Shown here: positions 1-15,000 of the stretch, one piece after another
Layout of the letters: each line of letters begins with the position of its first letter
Numbering within the stretch: the stretch's first letter is position 1
From: Pithys albifrons albifrons
Lineage: Eukaryota; Chordata; Aves; Passeriformes; Thamnophilidae
Assembly (NCBI RefSeq): GCF_047495875.1
Contig: NC_092466.1
Coordinates: 16,798,561-16,862,560 of the forward strand
Direction: 5' to 3'
Length of the DNA stretch: 64,000 bases
Notes under the pieces: model-generated
The model's database searches: none
What the model saw: only the letters and a program-made list of their open reading frames with translations
Told to the model about the DNA's origin: nothing
Made by a program: the position numbers and the translations under genes

Positions 1-3000
1 GAGCAGTCCCACATGCACAGCGTGACCAGAGAGCCACACAAGCAGGACACTTCCAGGTAAGTCAACAGCAGCTTAGATCTATAGGAAATATTAGCAGAGA
101 AAAAAATTTCTCCTCTCTATTGTGTAGCCTTCAGACACCAAACAATTGTTAGGACACTCACAGATAGGGATGTTGGGACAAGGTGAGAACTGAAAGGTTT
201 CTTCTTGTGAACTTCTGTAGTCAAGCCAGTTTGCTAAATGGATTGTATTTTCTGGAATACCCCTTTAGAGATCCAGTGCAGGGATAAAATATCTCTGCAA
301 GCCAGTTTAAAGTCCTATTAGCCATCTCTCCACTCTTGCAAACGCAATGTTTTTGCAAGGGCCACAGGATTGCTGTAAAGAAACTGGACATGGTAGATCG
401 ACAATTTATATTTCAAGTCTCTGAATGAAAAGAGAAAAAGGATGCTTGAGTACGCAGCCTACTTCACTCCTGTGTCCCCAGAAGTGTAGGCAGCTGCTTC
501 GTAACCACTGTCTCTGTCCAGGACATTGCTTTACAAAATATGTGCTCCAGGAAGAGCAGGTGGCACCCACAACGCTCTGTGTGTTACAGTGGGGTGAGGT
601 CCTGCACAGTCCCAGGGGACCCAAGGTCCAGGACAGAAGCTCTTCTAGAGTAGTTCCACACCAAGGGCAGAGCATCACCACAACCACTGCAGCGCTGCAT
701 AGGTGAAATTTAATCCATTTACAGCAGATTTCCTTCTCTCTAGATCTTAAAAGACATATCTGAACCAAGAAATTAAATAAATAAATCCTACTCAATTTAT
801 TGTGCATGTTTTTCAGAAATATTTTACCTCTTCCCAGAAGTCGTCTTCATCTAAAAACAGTGAGTAATCAATGGGCCACTGTTAAACTTGGGCTGTCCTG
901 TGTCTTATATTTAAATAGAGGGATGCTTTTTATTATCTGGATTAAATAACAGAAACAGATTACTCAATGTCAGATTCATCTAATATTGTAATTGCCATTC
1001 TTAATCTTTTGGACAAAACAGCATTGGACATCTGTATTGATCCAAGAAGAAGTTCAAATGTTTTAAGGGATATATTTCTCAGTCCACAAAAATAATTTCT
1101 TGTACTACAATATACCAGTTGAACCCTGGGAACATTAAGTAGCAAAGGGTGATTTTGCCCAATCTGAAGTACCTTCCATGAGCCTCATTCCTTTCAGTTG
1201 GTGAATGATTAATGCTTTCTGAAAATGGGAACCTTCTAAAATGTCAGACTGGGTAGTCTGAGCAACCAGTATCACTAGCAAATGCAGTCCATGAAGGACT
1301 AATCACAAGCTTTTTGTTCCTAAGGTTGTGTTTCAGTCAATTCTTTTCTCTCTCTACTCTTGTCCCCAGTCTGTCCCTTCCACTGTGCTGAACAAAGATT
1401 TTTTGAAGCAAACTACTTGGAAACTTGTCTGACTGCAGAAATTAGCAAAAACAAATGCATAAGATTCTTTTTCAGCCAGATTAGTTCCATAAATTGTTTT
1501 GCACCGTAGCTCTACTCAGAATTGTGCCAGGGCAAGAGGGTGTGTGTGAGGAGCCAACTATCAAGAACCAGGGTGACAGTAACTGCATCAGTATCTGTGC
1601 CAAAAGCCATGTGCATCAAACTCTGTCCTGGCCTAATGCTCTGAATTGTCCCTAAAATATAATCAGTCTACCAATAGCTATACAGAGAAATTAGACACTT
1701 AAAATTAGGAATTTGGGGTCATACCATAGGGTTAGATTTTATGGTAACATAGTGTAGGTGGAATATGAACATCTTATAGTCTTATTTTCAATTTCTATGT
1801 ATACCAAGTATTCTGTGCATACAACAGTATCAGCATTTCCATTTGCCTTCCACCCCATCACAAAGTTCTTCCCATTTAGATCTGTATCCTGTGGGATGCT
1901 GAACAATTCTCAAGTGGTGCCAAATTCAGGATTTCTTTTTCATAAAACAGTTTCTCAGCTTTTTTTTCCTATACAAGATTAGAAAAACAAATGCTTCTGA
2001 AGGGATAGTTTTGGACAGGAATTCCACTATCTGAGCAGCACTAAAAATACTGCTCCTGCTTCAGAACAGACTCAAGTGCCATATTGCAACTGAAACCTCT
2101 CTCGATTAATGCCTCCTCAGAGGTTAGCTCTGAGATGGATATCATCCTAGCTTTGCAGAGAATAAAAAGAGACTATCCTTTTGCTGGAGCCACTTACCAA
2201 GTTAGTTACAGTTCCAAGGATGAAACTCCCAAACAAACACTCATCTGTACCATGGGTATTTTCAGCTCTTGGGTACTTGCAGTTAGCCAATTTGTCACAG
2301 CCTGGGAAGGAGTTACACAATGCAGTCCAAATTTTGGGGTCTTTGCTTGTTGTATAAGTGGTTGGCCCTTAGAGTTTTAAACAAAAACATGGTAATGAGC
2401 ATGATGTTTGTCCAATGCTGTGTTGTGCTTTTCCATCCCTGACTAGGCACACTGACAAAGCCAAACAATAACTGAAACATCTGTTAACTGCTCCCATTCA
2501 ATCCACTGTCAACACCAACCAGCACTGATCCTGTGCACAGAACTGTAACCCTTGTTCCTCTAGACAGCCTGGGCTGATTAGGAGAATAATTTTTCCGCAT
2601 TTCACTTCCCTAGCTGTTGGATGATGGATTACACCTCTCCAACCAGAGAATGAATGCATTTGTGACCAACATTAGTGAAAAGCCATTAACAGAGTAGATG
2701 AAGATGGACAAATCAGTAACTGGTGCCTTTTTGAAAGGTACTTATTATGTGGGAGTCTGGTTCCCTGAAAGACAAGAAATGAGAGCCAAAAGTAAGCATC
2801 TCCAAAAGAAGCCAGGAAATTATTTGGATTACTTCAATTCTAGCATGGGTAAAAGACAATTACTCAATTTCCTCCATTCAGTGGAAGATGTGTTTTTAGT
2901 ATATTCAAATCTGCTGCAAAAATTCTGTCTTCTAGCTCAGAAATTAAACACAAACAAAAAGGTCTCACAGCAGAAATCAGGCCCCAATTTTCTCGATGCT

Positions 3001-6000
3001 ACAGGGAATCTCAAGACTATTAGAAAGTTCAAACTTTGATGTTTGCTTAAAATTTTCCATATGACATCATAAAAGCTGACTAAAAGCATACTATATGCAT
3101 TCTGTACAAATATCTCTTTATTGGGGTCACCCTTTTTTGAGGTAATGTAGAGTAGTTTAGCAGTGGTCATAGGAGGCAGAGACAACTCAGGCTGCAGTGT
3201 GATCAGAAGGCTCACTGAAGACAAAGGACTTTATTTTTAGTAACAGCTTCACTTTTATCCACTTCTGCATATAATATGCCAGTACACTATTGGTCAGTAG
3301 TTCACCTAACATACATGGAAAGATTCTACTGGTTACAAGGCATCCACATTCTACAGGTGCCTCTCTGGTCCTTAAGGATGCATTCATCAATCACCTCAGA
3401 CCTTAAGAGATACACACACACACTGTCACCCCCACATTTCTTTAAAAATTACTAGATACCAAAGCCATATTGATTATTTATGCACTTCTCATCAAAAATC
3501 ATTTAAGGCTGGAAAAGACCTGTAAGATTGAGTCCAACTGTTCACCCAGCCCTACCGTGTTCACCACTAAACAATATCCCCAAGTGCCACATCCACATGC
3601 CTTTTGAACAGTTCCAGGGATGGGGACTCCTCCTCCCACACACCACTTTCCTGGGCAGCCTGTCCAAGGCCTGACCACCCTTTCAGTGAGGAATTTTTTT
3701 CTGTTATCTAATCTAAACCTCCCCTGGTGGAACTTAAGGCATTTCCTCTTGTCCCATCACTTGTTACCTGGGAGGAGAGACTGACACACACACACAGCTA
3801 CAACCTCCTTTAGGTAGTTGTAGAGAATAATAAAGTTACCCCAAACCTCCTTTTCTTGGCTAAACAACCCCAACTCCCTCAGTCACCCCTCACAAGACTT
3901 GTGTTCCACATCCTTCATCAGTTTCCTTGCCCTTCTCAGGACATGCTCCAGCACCTCAGTGTCCTTCTTGAAGTGGAGGACCCAAACCTGAACTCAGGAA
4001 TTCCTTTTTTAGTTCCTTCATGTCAAATCTAATCTATTTTTTCATTACAGGAACATGAAGCAAACAATAATGATGAAAGTAAGTATGGCAATATAATAGG
4101 GATTAATATGCCACTGGTGACCTTAATATAGCAGTGTAGTGTGTCAATGTGAATTTTATCTGTAACAGTCAGCAGTAAGCAAGAAGTGTTACTGAACTGT
4201 TTTCTAGTATAATTAGAGTGAATACATATTAAGACAAAAGTTAAACCAATGGATAGTTTTTACTTTTATGACATTAACATTAAAGTGGCATTGAGGAAAA
4301 TCCACTGTTTAGATACAGTTAACATTGCATAGTTAATATGTTGTTTGCATCTCTAGGTCAGAGGTCCAGTAATACACAAGAATCCAGATTTCCCACTGGA
4401 GCAGCTCCATCTCCATTACCAAGGGGCCTGTGAGTGAAAAATATTAAAACTACTTTTTTGATGGGGAGGGCTTTACGAGGTGTATTAGGAGCTAACTCCT
4501 ATCCTTGTCTGTGGTAATTGAAATTCGGGAATAATTTTTATTGCTGTTCAAGACAGACATCCTAATGAATTAAAGGCAAGCTAATACTTTGTTATTTCTA
4601 GAGGAATACTGTTTGTATGGCATAGCCCTTCACTGCCTGCCACTGGCAGCTGCTTGCTTGCTTCATTTAGTCTCATACTGCAACAGTAGCATATCAAGCC
4701 TATAAACATGGAGGGTTGTGCTTTTCATTAATGTTCTTCTGCTCCACCCAACTTGTCGTCTTAAGTATTAGACAGAATGTAGCTCCTTGCATAAGTACCT
4801 TTCTCAAATATCCATATTACATCGGATACTCTCATTCTTTTCTTATGCTTGTTTGTTTCTAACTCCTACAGCTATCCCCTGCATGCCATCTTAGACAGAA
4901 ATACCTTGGGGATTGATAGAACTGATGCTTAGTTTCATTCATTTGCTAAATGAATTCACTTAACTGCTAAGTAACCATACTCTTTTTTTTTTCTTCCAAT
5001 CTTCAGCAAGAAAACTTCTAATGTGGTAAATTCACCAGTAAGTTGACTTGTAATGGCGTTATCAAATGCTAATTTTATTAAATTTTTAATTTATTATAAA
5101 AATTTTATCATAAGTTTGGGTACAACATGCATGCATACAAAGACTAGGGGAGAGTTATAATGAAAAGAAATATTTGGGTGCATTTCTATGAAATAAGAGT
5201 AGTGAGAAAACCCAAGTGGAAAAGTAATTTGATTAAACGGATGCTTGGAGTCAATACTCTAAGATGTAACAATAAACACAGTGCAAGAACTGAATAAATG
5301 AGAAATAAATGGGAACACAGGACATTCAGAAGTATTCCAGGAAATATACAGGGCTGCCTATGGGGAACATGAGGTTACTGTAAGAGTGACAGCTCAAGAA
5401 ATATGCAGAATTTTACCAGAATTTGTCAGACATTTTTCAGTATTTCATCATTAGAAAAACATCCCAAAATCTCTTGTGGGAGAAAGTAAGAGGAGTGGTT
5501 GCAATTTTCAAAGAAATTAATTTGAAAAATGTTCCAAAACTAGCAGTTTATTATCACTGTTTCAAAATGAAAAAAAAAAATTGAAACTGGCAGGTTGGTT
5601 GAGTTTTTACTGTGAGCTAAACTGACAGTCTAACTTTCAGTAAAAAGAAATGTGTTCAGACATTCGTGAGCATAGCTCACTAAGGGTCAAAATCAAATTC
5701 TGATTCACAAGTATTTGGAATAGACTCTTCATTTTTGGGCCTGAGATAAGAATTTGTTTCACCATAAACTTACCAACGGAAGTGGGAAAAAACCCCAGCC
5801 CCACATATTTCTGGATTTTACTTTTTCTCCATCCATTACCCACAAACTGGGATTCTTTCCACATCTACTTTGAAAAATCCCAAACTTCAAGATTGTGCAA
5901 GTAAGAGGCTCTTCACAAAATGGCTATGCCTCTACCTCCTAATTCCTCCAGGATGTTGTCAATTTTAAATGTAAACCAGTTCACAAAAAGTATAAAAACT

Positions 6001-9000
6001 AAACATTTGCTGTACAAGTGGCATGCCATTTAATACTTGGTGTCCTTCTGTTTTATTGCAGAAACCATGTTTACCTTCCAGAGAGAACTTCATTGCAAAT
6101 GAAGGTAAATTATCTCCACTACTGTGAAAAAGCTGACATTTGTCAGAATTAAATTTCCTTCTTATTAAAAACACTAAAGAAATAACACCACATTCAACTT
6201 TTGCTAGGTTGTTGAGGGGTGTTTGGTTTTAGCAGTTTCAGACTGGATCTGGCCAGCCTTAGTTGCACTGAATATCATTGTTCTCCCAGTAAAACTGTTG
6301 AGGTTATGGGTGGGGTACCATAGGACAATGATGGGCCAGCCCTGTGCCATGGAGCCCTCTGAGTGGCGGAGGGGGAAGGGAGGCAACAGGCAAGCACATC
6401 AGTCAGAACTCAGCCAGAAGCACCTCGCACAGAGCCAGCTCCTGGCACAGGCACAAAACAGAGGATGTCTCTGCTCCTCCAGGCAAAAGTTCAGCAGGAG
6501 CTGCTGTGTGACACCAGGGTGGGATGCAGCCAGGAAGCCCCAGCATCCTCCCCCTGTGTCACACAGCTCGTCTCTCAGAAGGCAAGTCTCCCACTGAGCC
6601 CCTGCAGGAACTCACAGAACAGCTATTTGCCAAGAAATTTGGTGGTATGCCTCTAGTTAACAAAGAAAGCAGCACAATGGCAAGCTGCCATGTAAGGAAA
6701 AACCCAAAAAGTTATAGTAAGAGAAACCCTCCGTCAGCTACTGGGACTCTCTTATCTGGGACAATGTGTTTCTGAAGAAATCTTGATTCTACCCTTTGTT
6801 TTCCCAAACTACAGAAAAACCTACAGCAGCAGAAAGACGACGAGGTTCCAGCCAAGAGCTTCCACTTCCACCCCTTCCAAGTGTTCCCCAAAAGTAAGAT
6901 CCCTTTCCATCTTTTGAGTATTTCAGTGCACCAGCACCTACTGCTTGGTCTGAACGCAGCTATGAGAGGCTTAAAGGGGAGCATTGTTTTCACTGTAGCC
7001 TTCTGTTGTTAATTTTGACACTTGTAGTTCCTGAAGACTCATAGTAGCAAAAAAAATAAAACATGGCAAATGAATGCATCCAAATACTATAACCATCACC
7101 AGAAGGATGGAAGGATATAATCTCTCATAAAGTGATGGAGAGTTAAACCTTGTTTAAATTCCTAGGTTTTAGTACTAGTGGGATATAATTTTTTAATTCC
7201 TGTATCAGACTCTTATTTCTCAAAGGACAAGTGGGTGAGATGGAACACATTCTATCACTGCATCTTCAAATACACAATTTTGATATCGGAGCAGGGTAGA
7301 TCTCCTCAGACCTTTCCGTAATCTCTTGATATTTATTTCAGGCCTCTGCTCCAGAAGTCCTCAATTCTGCCAAGTAAGTATAATTCAGCTTTTGAATGAA
7401 AATGTGATGAACTTGTAATTTCATATTAATATTTGACTTAAGATTATTTCAAAATGCCACATATGTTAATTACTTTGGAGTTCATGCATCTGTAATGCAT
7501 ACAAAGAGAGGATCAAGTATCCAGGGTCTTAGCTCAGCTACTGAAATTAAGGGAGCATGTCAGGGTTATTGACGGAAATTGGGTGCTTCATTTCCATATA
7601 TGACTATTGGAAATTTCTACCAGAGGCAGTTTGGATCATTTCCCAGAATAATAAAGATACCATCAATCTTCTTTGCCACAAAAGAATCCTAAATATGACA
7701 TATCTGGGCTGTTGCAGGCTTCTGTTGCCCAGAAGACAGACAGACAGACTATTATTGCCTTCATTTATTCTTTCTTTATAGAAGGGGAAAGAAAAAGAAG
7801 GTATTTTTATAATAACAATGCTGAAGTTCTTCTGTAAGTAGTGCTTTCCAAGAGGGACTTTGTTTCACTTCATAGTTAAAACAAATTAAGTAATATGTAC
7901 ATTATTTGCACAGAAGTGTAAATTAGATTCAGATTTTTTCTTTTTAGCAGACACTTGTCTGACCTTCCTGTAAGCCCTTTACTCCACATATTCAGCCTCA
8001 ACATATCTTTCACATTGTAAATAGATGCTGAGAACTGCACATAGAAATCTGCATTTGGTGTAGCTTGAACTTATATGCTGTTATTAGTGCATTTATTTCC
8101 TGGAAATGTTTGCTTGATGTACGGTGCAATTATCTCTCCTGTGCTGAGGAAGCGTAACAATGGTTCACATGAATGAAATCGACTGATGCTCTTAAGTTGG
8201 TCTGTTCCTGTCACGCAACTGATGTGCTTCAACTTGAAGCATGAGTTCTTACTACTCTCTGAGGTGTGGCTATTCTTTGAGATCATCTGGTGCTAAATGA
8301 TGCTCTGAACAGTAAACTTTCTTTAATATAATCTTCTCCTGTGCCAGGTCCAATAACAACTCTACCACACATAAAACTGGTCTCTAATCACTAATGTTCC
8401 TTCAGCATAGCCTGCCATCTTTTCTTTGCCCCATACAAGCCTAACTTTTTCCTTCTTCCATAAAAGTACTTCTCACATGGCACAGTATCAAATGCTCCAC
8501 TGAAGCCCGGAGTAAGTGTAGTGCCATATTCCCTCTCTGTAGAACTGTTATTTTATGAAAGAGCTGTAACACTTTATCTTCTGGGGTATGTTTCAGATTT
8601 TGCCTTGCTTTTTGTACCTTTACTTCCAAATTTTAATGTTATTTCCTTCAAATTCTCTCCTAGGGCCTTGTATTCTGTGGAATCAGACAGAAAGGCCTGT
8701 AGATGCTCTGGTCACTTTTTCCACCTTAGGTACAACAATTACGTTTGGTACCATCCTGACTTGAAAATTATTTAAAATAACTGTTTCCACCCCTGAATTT
8801 CAGATGCCAGTTTTTTTAAATTTCTACATTAAAGATCATGTGGGCCTACCAGTTCAGTTGTACTAAGTTAAACTTTGCTTCCAATTTTGTGGTGGAAATT
8901 TCCATTTCTGTACCAGAACTGTATTTGTTTAGTACCTAGATTACCTTTAAAATCAATAAATTTTTACTGCATAAAGCCCTTTCCTTTTTTATACTACTAA

Positions 9001-12000
9001 GGAATCTTTTATTACTTATTTTAATGTCCTTTTATTACTTTAGTGTCCTTTTGTCAAGTCTAATTCATGCTGACTTCTGGCAGTTCTTACTTTTCAACTG
9101 TAGCTTTTGCAGCTAATCAGTCAAAATTTTACAGAAACCCCCAAAATTCTTAATATTGATTAGCCTTCTTCAGGTGATTTTAATTCATTGAGAGCTGAAA
9201 CTGCTCCTTATAATGTCTCCCCTCTACCTGAAATGCAGCTTTCAGACAGTTGCATCTGTACTACACAAGAAGTTCTAAACCTCCTCCACGCAGCTGTCTC
9301 TGAGCTCTCTGGTCCCACTGAATTTTTTAAGTTGGTCAGTTTATGATCTCCTTTGTAACATTGGTGGAGTTTTTACTTGTACCCTATGTCTAGATCTGAA
9401 TATTAACCAAATTGTTAACCAAACTGGTTTTCTCTCTATATAAGCAAGGCTAACTCTTTTGGGCAGGCAAGTGTCCCAGCACTCACAGAGCCGTCATCCA
9501 TTTACAGTAAATAGTTTTCCTGAGTGATATCAGAGGTCAAGTGTTTCCAGATCTTCCAAAGCCCTTGTAACGAATTGATTTCATACATCATAACATACTT
9601 TGAAAACTTACACACTTTCTCTTTTCTAGAAGTGCCAGAAGCTGCAAACCGTTCTCTGGGTACTTCCCCTCACAGCAGCACTTCGTCTATCTCAAGTTCT
9701 GCAGACCAGGTATAACATCAGCTAACTTCATATTACAGAAATCTTCTTATCATTTATTTTAAAATAGCATTCCCACCCCTACTCCCTTTCAAAATAAAAA
9801 TGACACTCCTTGCATTTATGTCCCCTTTGGCAGCGAGGATTTTCTGTAGCACAAAAAAGTCTGAATGTCAACTTGAGTTAAAAAAATTCTTAGAACATAT
9901 AGCATAGGAGAGGTTTAACAAACTGTAGAAAAATATGTATACCAAACCTTGGCACTCTACTAGTCACTTTAAACAAAACTCAAAGAAGCTTCTTAGATTC
10001 ATGTCTTCCTGACTTCTCAGTTCATACTTTTAACATGAATGAAACACGAAAATCTGTGGTGATGTACATGTCCAGTCTTTTATATAGATGGCCATAAAGA
10101 GTTTTTAATTGCCTCTTTTTTTCCAAACTTACAGCTCTACATACTGTGTACAGAAAAAAAATAATGTGCAGTCAGCAGATACAATGATCCTATGATGCCT
10201 CTGCCCATTTGGTTTAGTCTCTCCCAAGTCCTTCTCCTTGCTGTTCCTTCAAACAGATCTCTTCTCATTACAGTTAATGCTGTCAGTTTTATGGCCAATT
10301 CTTCTTTTATGCGTTTTGTTGCAACATTAAGTTTTGAACAATCTAAGCAAATACAAAGTTATTTTCATTTCAGTACTACTATTCCCCTTACTCTCATTTT
10401 GGATGAAGGGAGACTACAAAATGCAGGAAGAAAGCCATTCTTACTGGCCTAGTAGTCACAAACAAGGTAAAAATAGTCCTGTTGACCATAAAACAAAGGC
10501 TCTATTATGCACAGCCAGTAACATTAAATGTTTTAAAGCCTGACATAACAAAGATATTACAACTATGAAGAAACACAATGGATTTCAATTGCTAGAAAAG
10601 TTTTAACTCTATATCATACTGGATATTTATTACAAGAATTACTTTGAAATAAACAATCCAGCAGACTCTAAATAAAACAGCTTGTAGCAATTACATTTGC
10701 ATTTTTTATGTAGCAGCCATGGGCAAAAACAGAGCTTAATAAAAGAACCATTTTGTTAAAAAAAGAAAAAACAAAAAACCTGTTAGTGTTATTTTTCCAA
10801 TTATGTACATGGTATCATTTGCTGTATTATCCTGCACAATACAGGTGCTTGCAGATTCACTGTTTGGTTGCCATCCAAACTTGGGCAGCAGCTGGTTGCT
10901 TTTACATTACAGGCCACAGAAAACAGTAGCAGAAAAGTGTGGGGGCAGTTGATTCCTTTTTTTGTTGAACAAAAGATCTGTTTACTGGACTCATTCTCTA
11001 CATGGACAAGTACCTTTCATACATGCAATTCTTCTCATCCTTTCTTTTTCCAATGAATACTGTGACTGGAGAAATACACAGAACTTTGAAGGTACAGTTA
11101 CATGTTATGGCTTGAGCCAGTCTAAGAATTCAGTGCAATGCTCTCTCCTTACTGTGAGCTCCCCTGAGCCACAGACTTCTCTGGTGTTCCTTCCTGATCC
11201 TTCAGAGGGCTGAGCCAACTCATTAAACTGACAGAAAACCTATGTGACTGTCAAACACAAAACAAGGCAAAACAAAACGGGAAACAGATTTTTTTTTTCA
11301 AATGCAAGATTAATAAAGTGAATTATGTCACTATGGGATCAGATGAGCACAAAGAAGAAGCCAAGATATTTCCTTTTTGGCAGCAATAAGCCAGCTAGAC
11401 CAGCTCAGCCATAATATGCAACCTCATCTTTAATCTGTTTTGTATAGAGGTGGCAAAGTTTGCGTGAAAATTAATTTTCTCACTAAATTTGTTACTGTAA
11501 AGTTGGAGTGAAACTGTTCAAATAATCAGAAAGGTTAATACCCAGATCTATTCATTAGGAAATGCTCTCAACACTATTTCTATAGCCTTTCCACTCACTT
11601 AAGAGTTAGATTTTACATCAGCCTCCTCAGCAAGGGCTCACCTTGATAACCTACTAATTTCTCATCTAGCTATTGAAGACTGATAATGCGTAAGTCTCAT
11701 GTTGCTTCTAATCCCTCATGCTGTCCTTCCTTTTCATACTTCTCTAAAATCCTCCATACATTTCCCTTAAGCTCCACTCCTGTTCCCCAAATGTATGTTC
11801 AATCCTGGGTCATCTCACTACCCAGTTTTCTACCATTACTTCTCTTACTCAAATTATATTCTTGTACCACTCCCAATTGCCATCACCTCCTCACATCTTT
11901 TTATCTTTGTACTTCCTTTGCCATGACAGCTTCTGTCTTCTAAAATAGAATCTTTAGGTTGTCAAGTCTCGTTACCTTGTACTTTCAGGTCTGCACCTGT

Positions 12001-15000
12001 GCCTGCATCCACATAGTCCTTTCTGCCATGTTTCCCACTGGAAGGACAGGTTAAGTTCATTTGCTGTACAGCACACTGCCAAGCATTTAACAGAAGGGAG
12101 AGGAGGAGAATAATCTTGGTGAGGTGTTTACAAGGGCTAACACATAGAAATGAGGCACCCAAGAAATATGTTACAAAACGTAAGCCTCTCTTGTATTGAG
12201 TCACAGATATAATCCTTCTCCACAGTAAACATGGGTTTATGCCTTTTAGATAAGAGCACGGTTTCAAATTCTAAGGATCCATTCAGAATCAATCCAACAG
12301 AGAACCAGAACTGAATCCATGTCTTAGGTGAAAGCTCTGTGGGCTGAACTGCTATATTATTAGAGCGAAGACATTAATTATTCCGATGTTTTGTAAGGAC
12401 TCCATCCATTTGTCCTTACTTAATAACAACAAAAAAAGCAAAAGACGCACTTACCCAACCTTCATGACATCCAGGTGAAGACAATCATGATTGTGTTCAC
12501 AAACAGCATCAAGTATACAGGAAACTTCATTCCTGAAGCTCAGATGACTACCAAATCTGAATACCTCATTAGCTAGGCCACAGCTGAGCAGCGTTTAAAT
12601 TGATAATGGTCTGTTTATTCCTCCACATTTTTCGGATACCCTCTTTAAATTCTACTAGAATAGCTTCCTTCTTTAAATATCAAACTATCCTCCATTTGAA
12701 CCTGACTGCTTTCCTCTCATTTATTAGCTTTCAATTACACGTTACCTCTGCTTTGACACTGGGGTTTTTTTTTGTCCTACCCTCTATCCAACAAGAACAG
12801 TGAGCTCCTGGCAAAGACTTTTCTTGACTCTGTTTTGCATTTTAGTCCTTCACAGCTGTCCTTATTTAGTAGTAACTTCCCTACAGGCCATATTCATTAT
12901 TGTTATTATTTTACAAGTCAAACACTCTCTTTCTAGGATGCTGGTGTTCACAGTAAAGCATGGTATGCTGCTGCCTGTGATAGGAAAATGGCAGAAGATG
13001 CATTGTACCGTTCAAACAAGGTAGGTCACTTTTAAAACATGTCTATTGTATAAAAAACCCCAAAAATTCAAAAACAGGTAAAGATAATCCAAAATGTTCT
13101 TAAGAACATGAGTTGTACTTTGATTAAATCAGAATATTGTGCCATGCAAGTACTGTCAAGTGTCAAAACTGAAATTATTGTGGCAAAACTATTTAACTAT
13201 AGTTTTCCTCACAAGACAAAGTTACATCAGTGTAACTCAAAGATGGAACTCTGCAGAGAAAGCTATTACTGACTGGAGAGCTGAGAAAGATCTGATAGCT
13301 CACGAGCATCCCTTGAAAGAAATGCAAAGCCCCATGACTTTTAAGTGACTTCCACCACTGTCCAATGGCTCTTGTGAAAACAGCAGGTGTTTGGAAAGGC
13401 TGACCTTGCCATGCATTTTGAAATAGCTGTGCTGTGCATTTAGGTACTTGGAGAATTTGAGTTCTCTCAGGTATTCTGTGTGCAAAAACTAGTGTCCCAA
13501 GAGGGAATAGTAACATGTAGATTTGCATTCCCAGCATCAGGTACATTCCCACTCTTGCCTAACTCCACAAAGCAGAATAAAGGGTCAGAGCACAGGGTTT
13601 ACCACCAAGTGTAGGCTGCTGCTCATTAGTGAGCACAGGCTACACTGTCAGTAGTGCAGGTGCTTGACTTTGAGAGTGCTTCTTACAGCTCTGGAGAAGC
13701 AGTATCTCCACCTCTGCTTTTTTGCCTACTTCCTGCCATTGATAGCACCTTTGTTTCCTAATAATTTGTGGACCCCATGAGATGGCTGCCACTGTGTATT
13801 TATTTCTTCTTTTTCTCTCTGATTGAAAGAAAGGACACGTAGAAGCAAAAGTGATTCTTAAATGACACCTTTGTAAGATACTGTTAGACAGCTACTTCTC
13901 ATCTGCTGCTGTACAGTTTTTCCAATGGGAGAAAAGAGTTTAATGCCAATATAAATAAAAATACTAAGCTAAAAGCAAACTAAGTTGTTGGAAAAAATGA
14001 GCCAAATGTTTACTTAGTTTTCTCTTTTCAGGATGGATCTTTCCTAATAAGAAAGAGTTCTGGGCAGGACTCACGGCAACCATACACACTGGTTGTCTTT
14101 TACAACAGAAGAGTATACAACATTCCTATAAGATTTATTGAATCAACACGACAATATGCACTGGGCAGAGAAAAAAGTGGTGAAGAGGTGAGATGCTGAG
14201 GGGGTGTTTTTCCAAATAGTTTTAGTTATATATCTTTAATAAGCAAATGATTAAGATACATTGCCCTGTGACCAAAAAGATTCTTCATATATCACGATAA
14301 AAGTATACCCTTTATAATGACTCATCTGTCAAGCCACAGAAACCAGTGTAATGTCAGCTCCTGCATACTGTGAGTAATTAAATCCACAAATCAGATTTAA
14401 AACATACTCTTAGAACTACCTTGAAAAAAGTTAACAGGATCAGAGCTGTAGCTGCTACATGATTTTTCTGACTTTATAGTCCTCCATTTACCTTCTAAGA
14501 CTCTATTAAAGTTCCTTGGAAAATTTTAAAGTAAGAACAGCCACATTCGAAATCAAAACAAAACACTCTATAAAAAATGAGAATACTTTTAATACTATTT
14601 TCACATAAAGAAAATGTTAAACTCTAGTTCTGTAGTGAAAAAATCTCTAGTTGGCTATTATACCACACAGATAATTGCTCTGACAGCAAAACAGAAACTT
14701 GGAACCCAAATACCAATAAAAACAGTTTGTTATCACTGCACAGAGGAGGCTTTTCAGCAATGTGAAAGTAGGCTTGCCTTAGCCTAAGTATCTGCCTCCC
14801 AGGCAATCGTTTTGAGATTACAGAATAAATAACAGCCTAGAGCTCACCTGGCCTTCAACAAAGGGTCAAAAATGACCTCAGGATAAACAGATAGTCCAAA
14901 ATCTGTATTTGACCAAAGACCAAAAGGAAAAGCAACAGACCTACCAGATTCTGGATATTAATTTACTGTGACAAACATTAAAACTGCATACCCAAAATGG

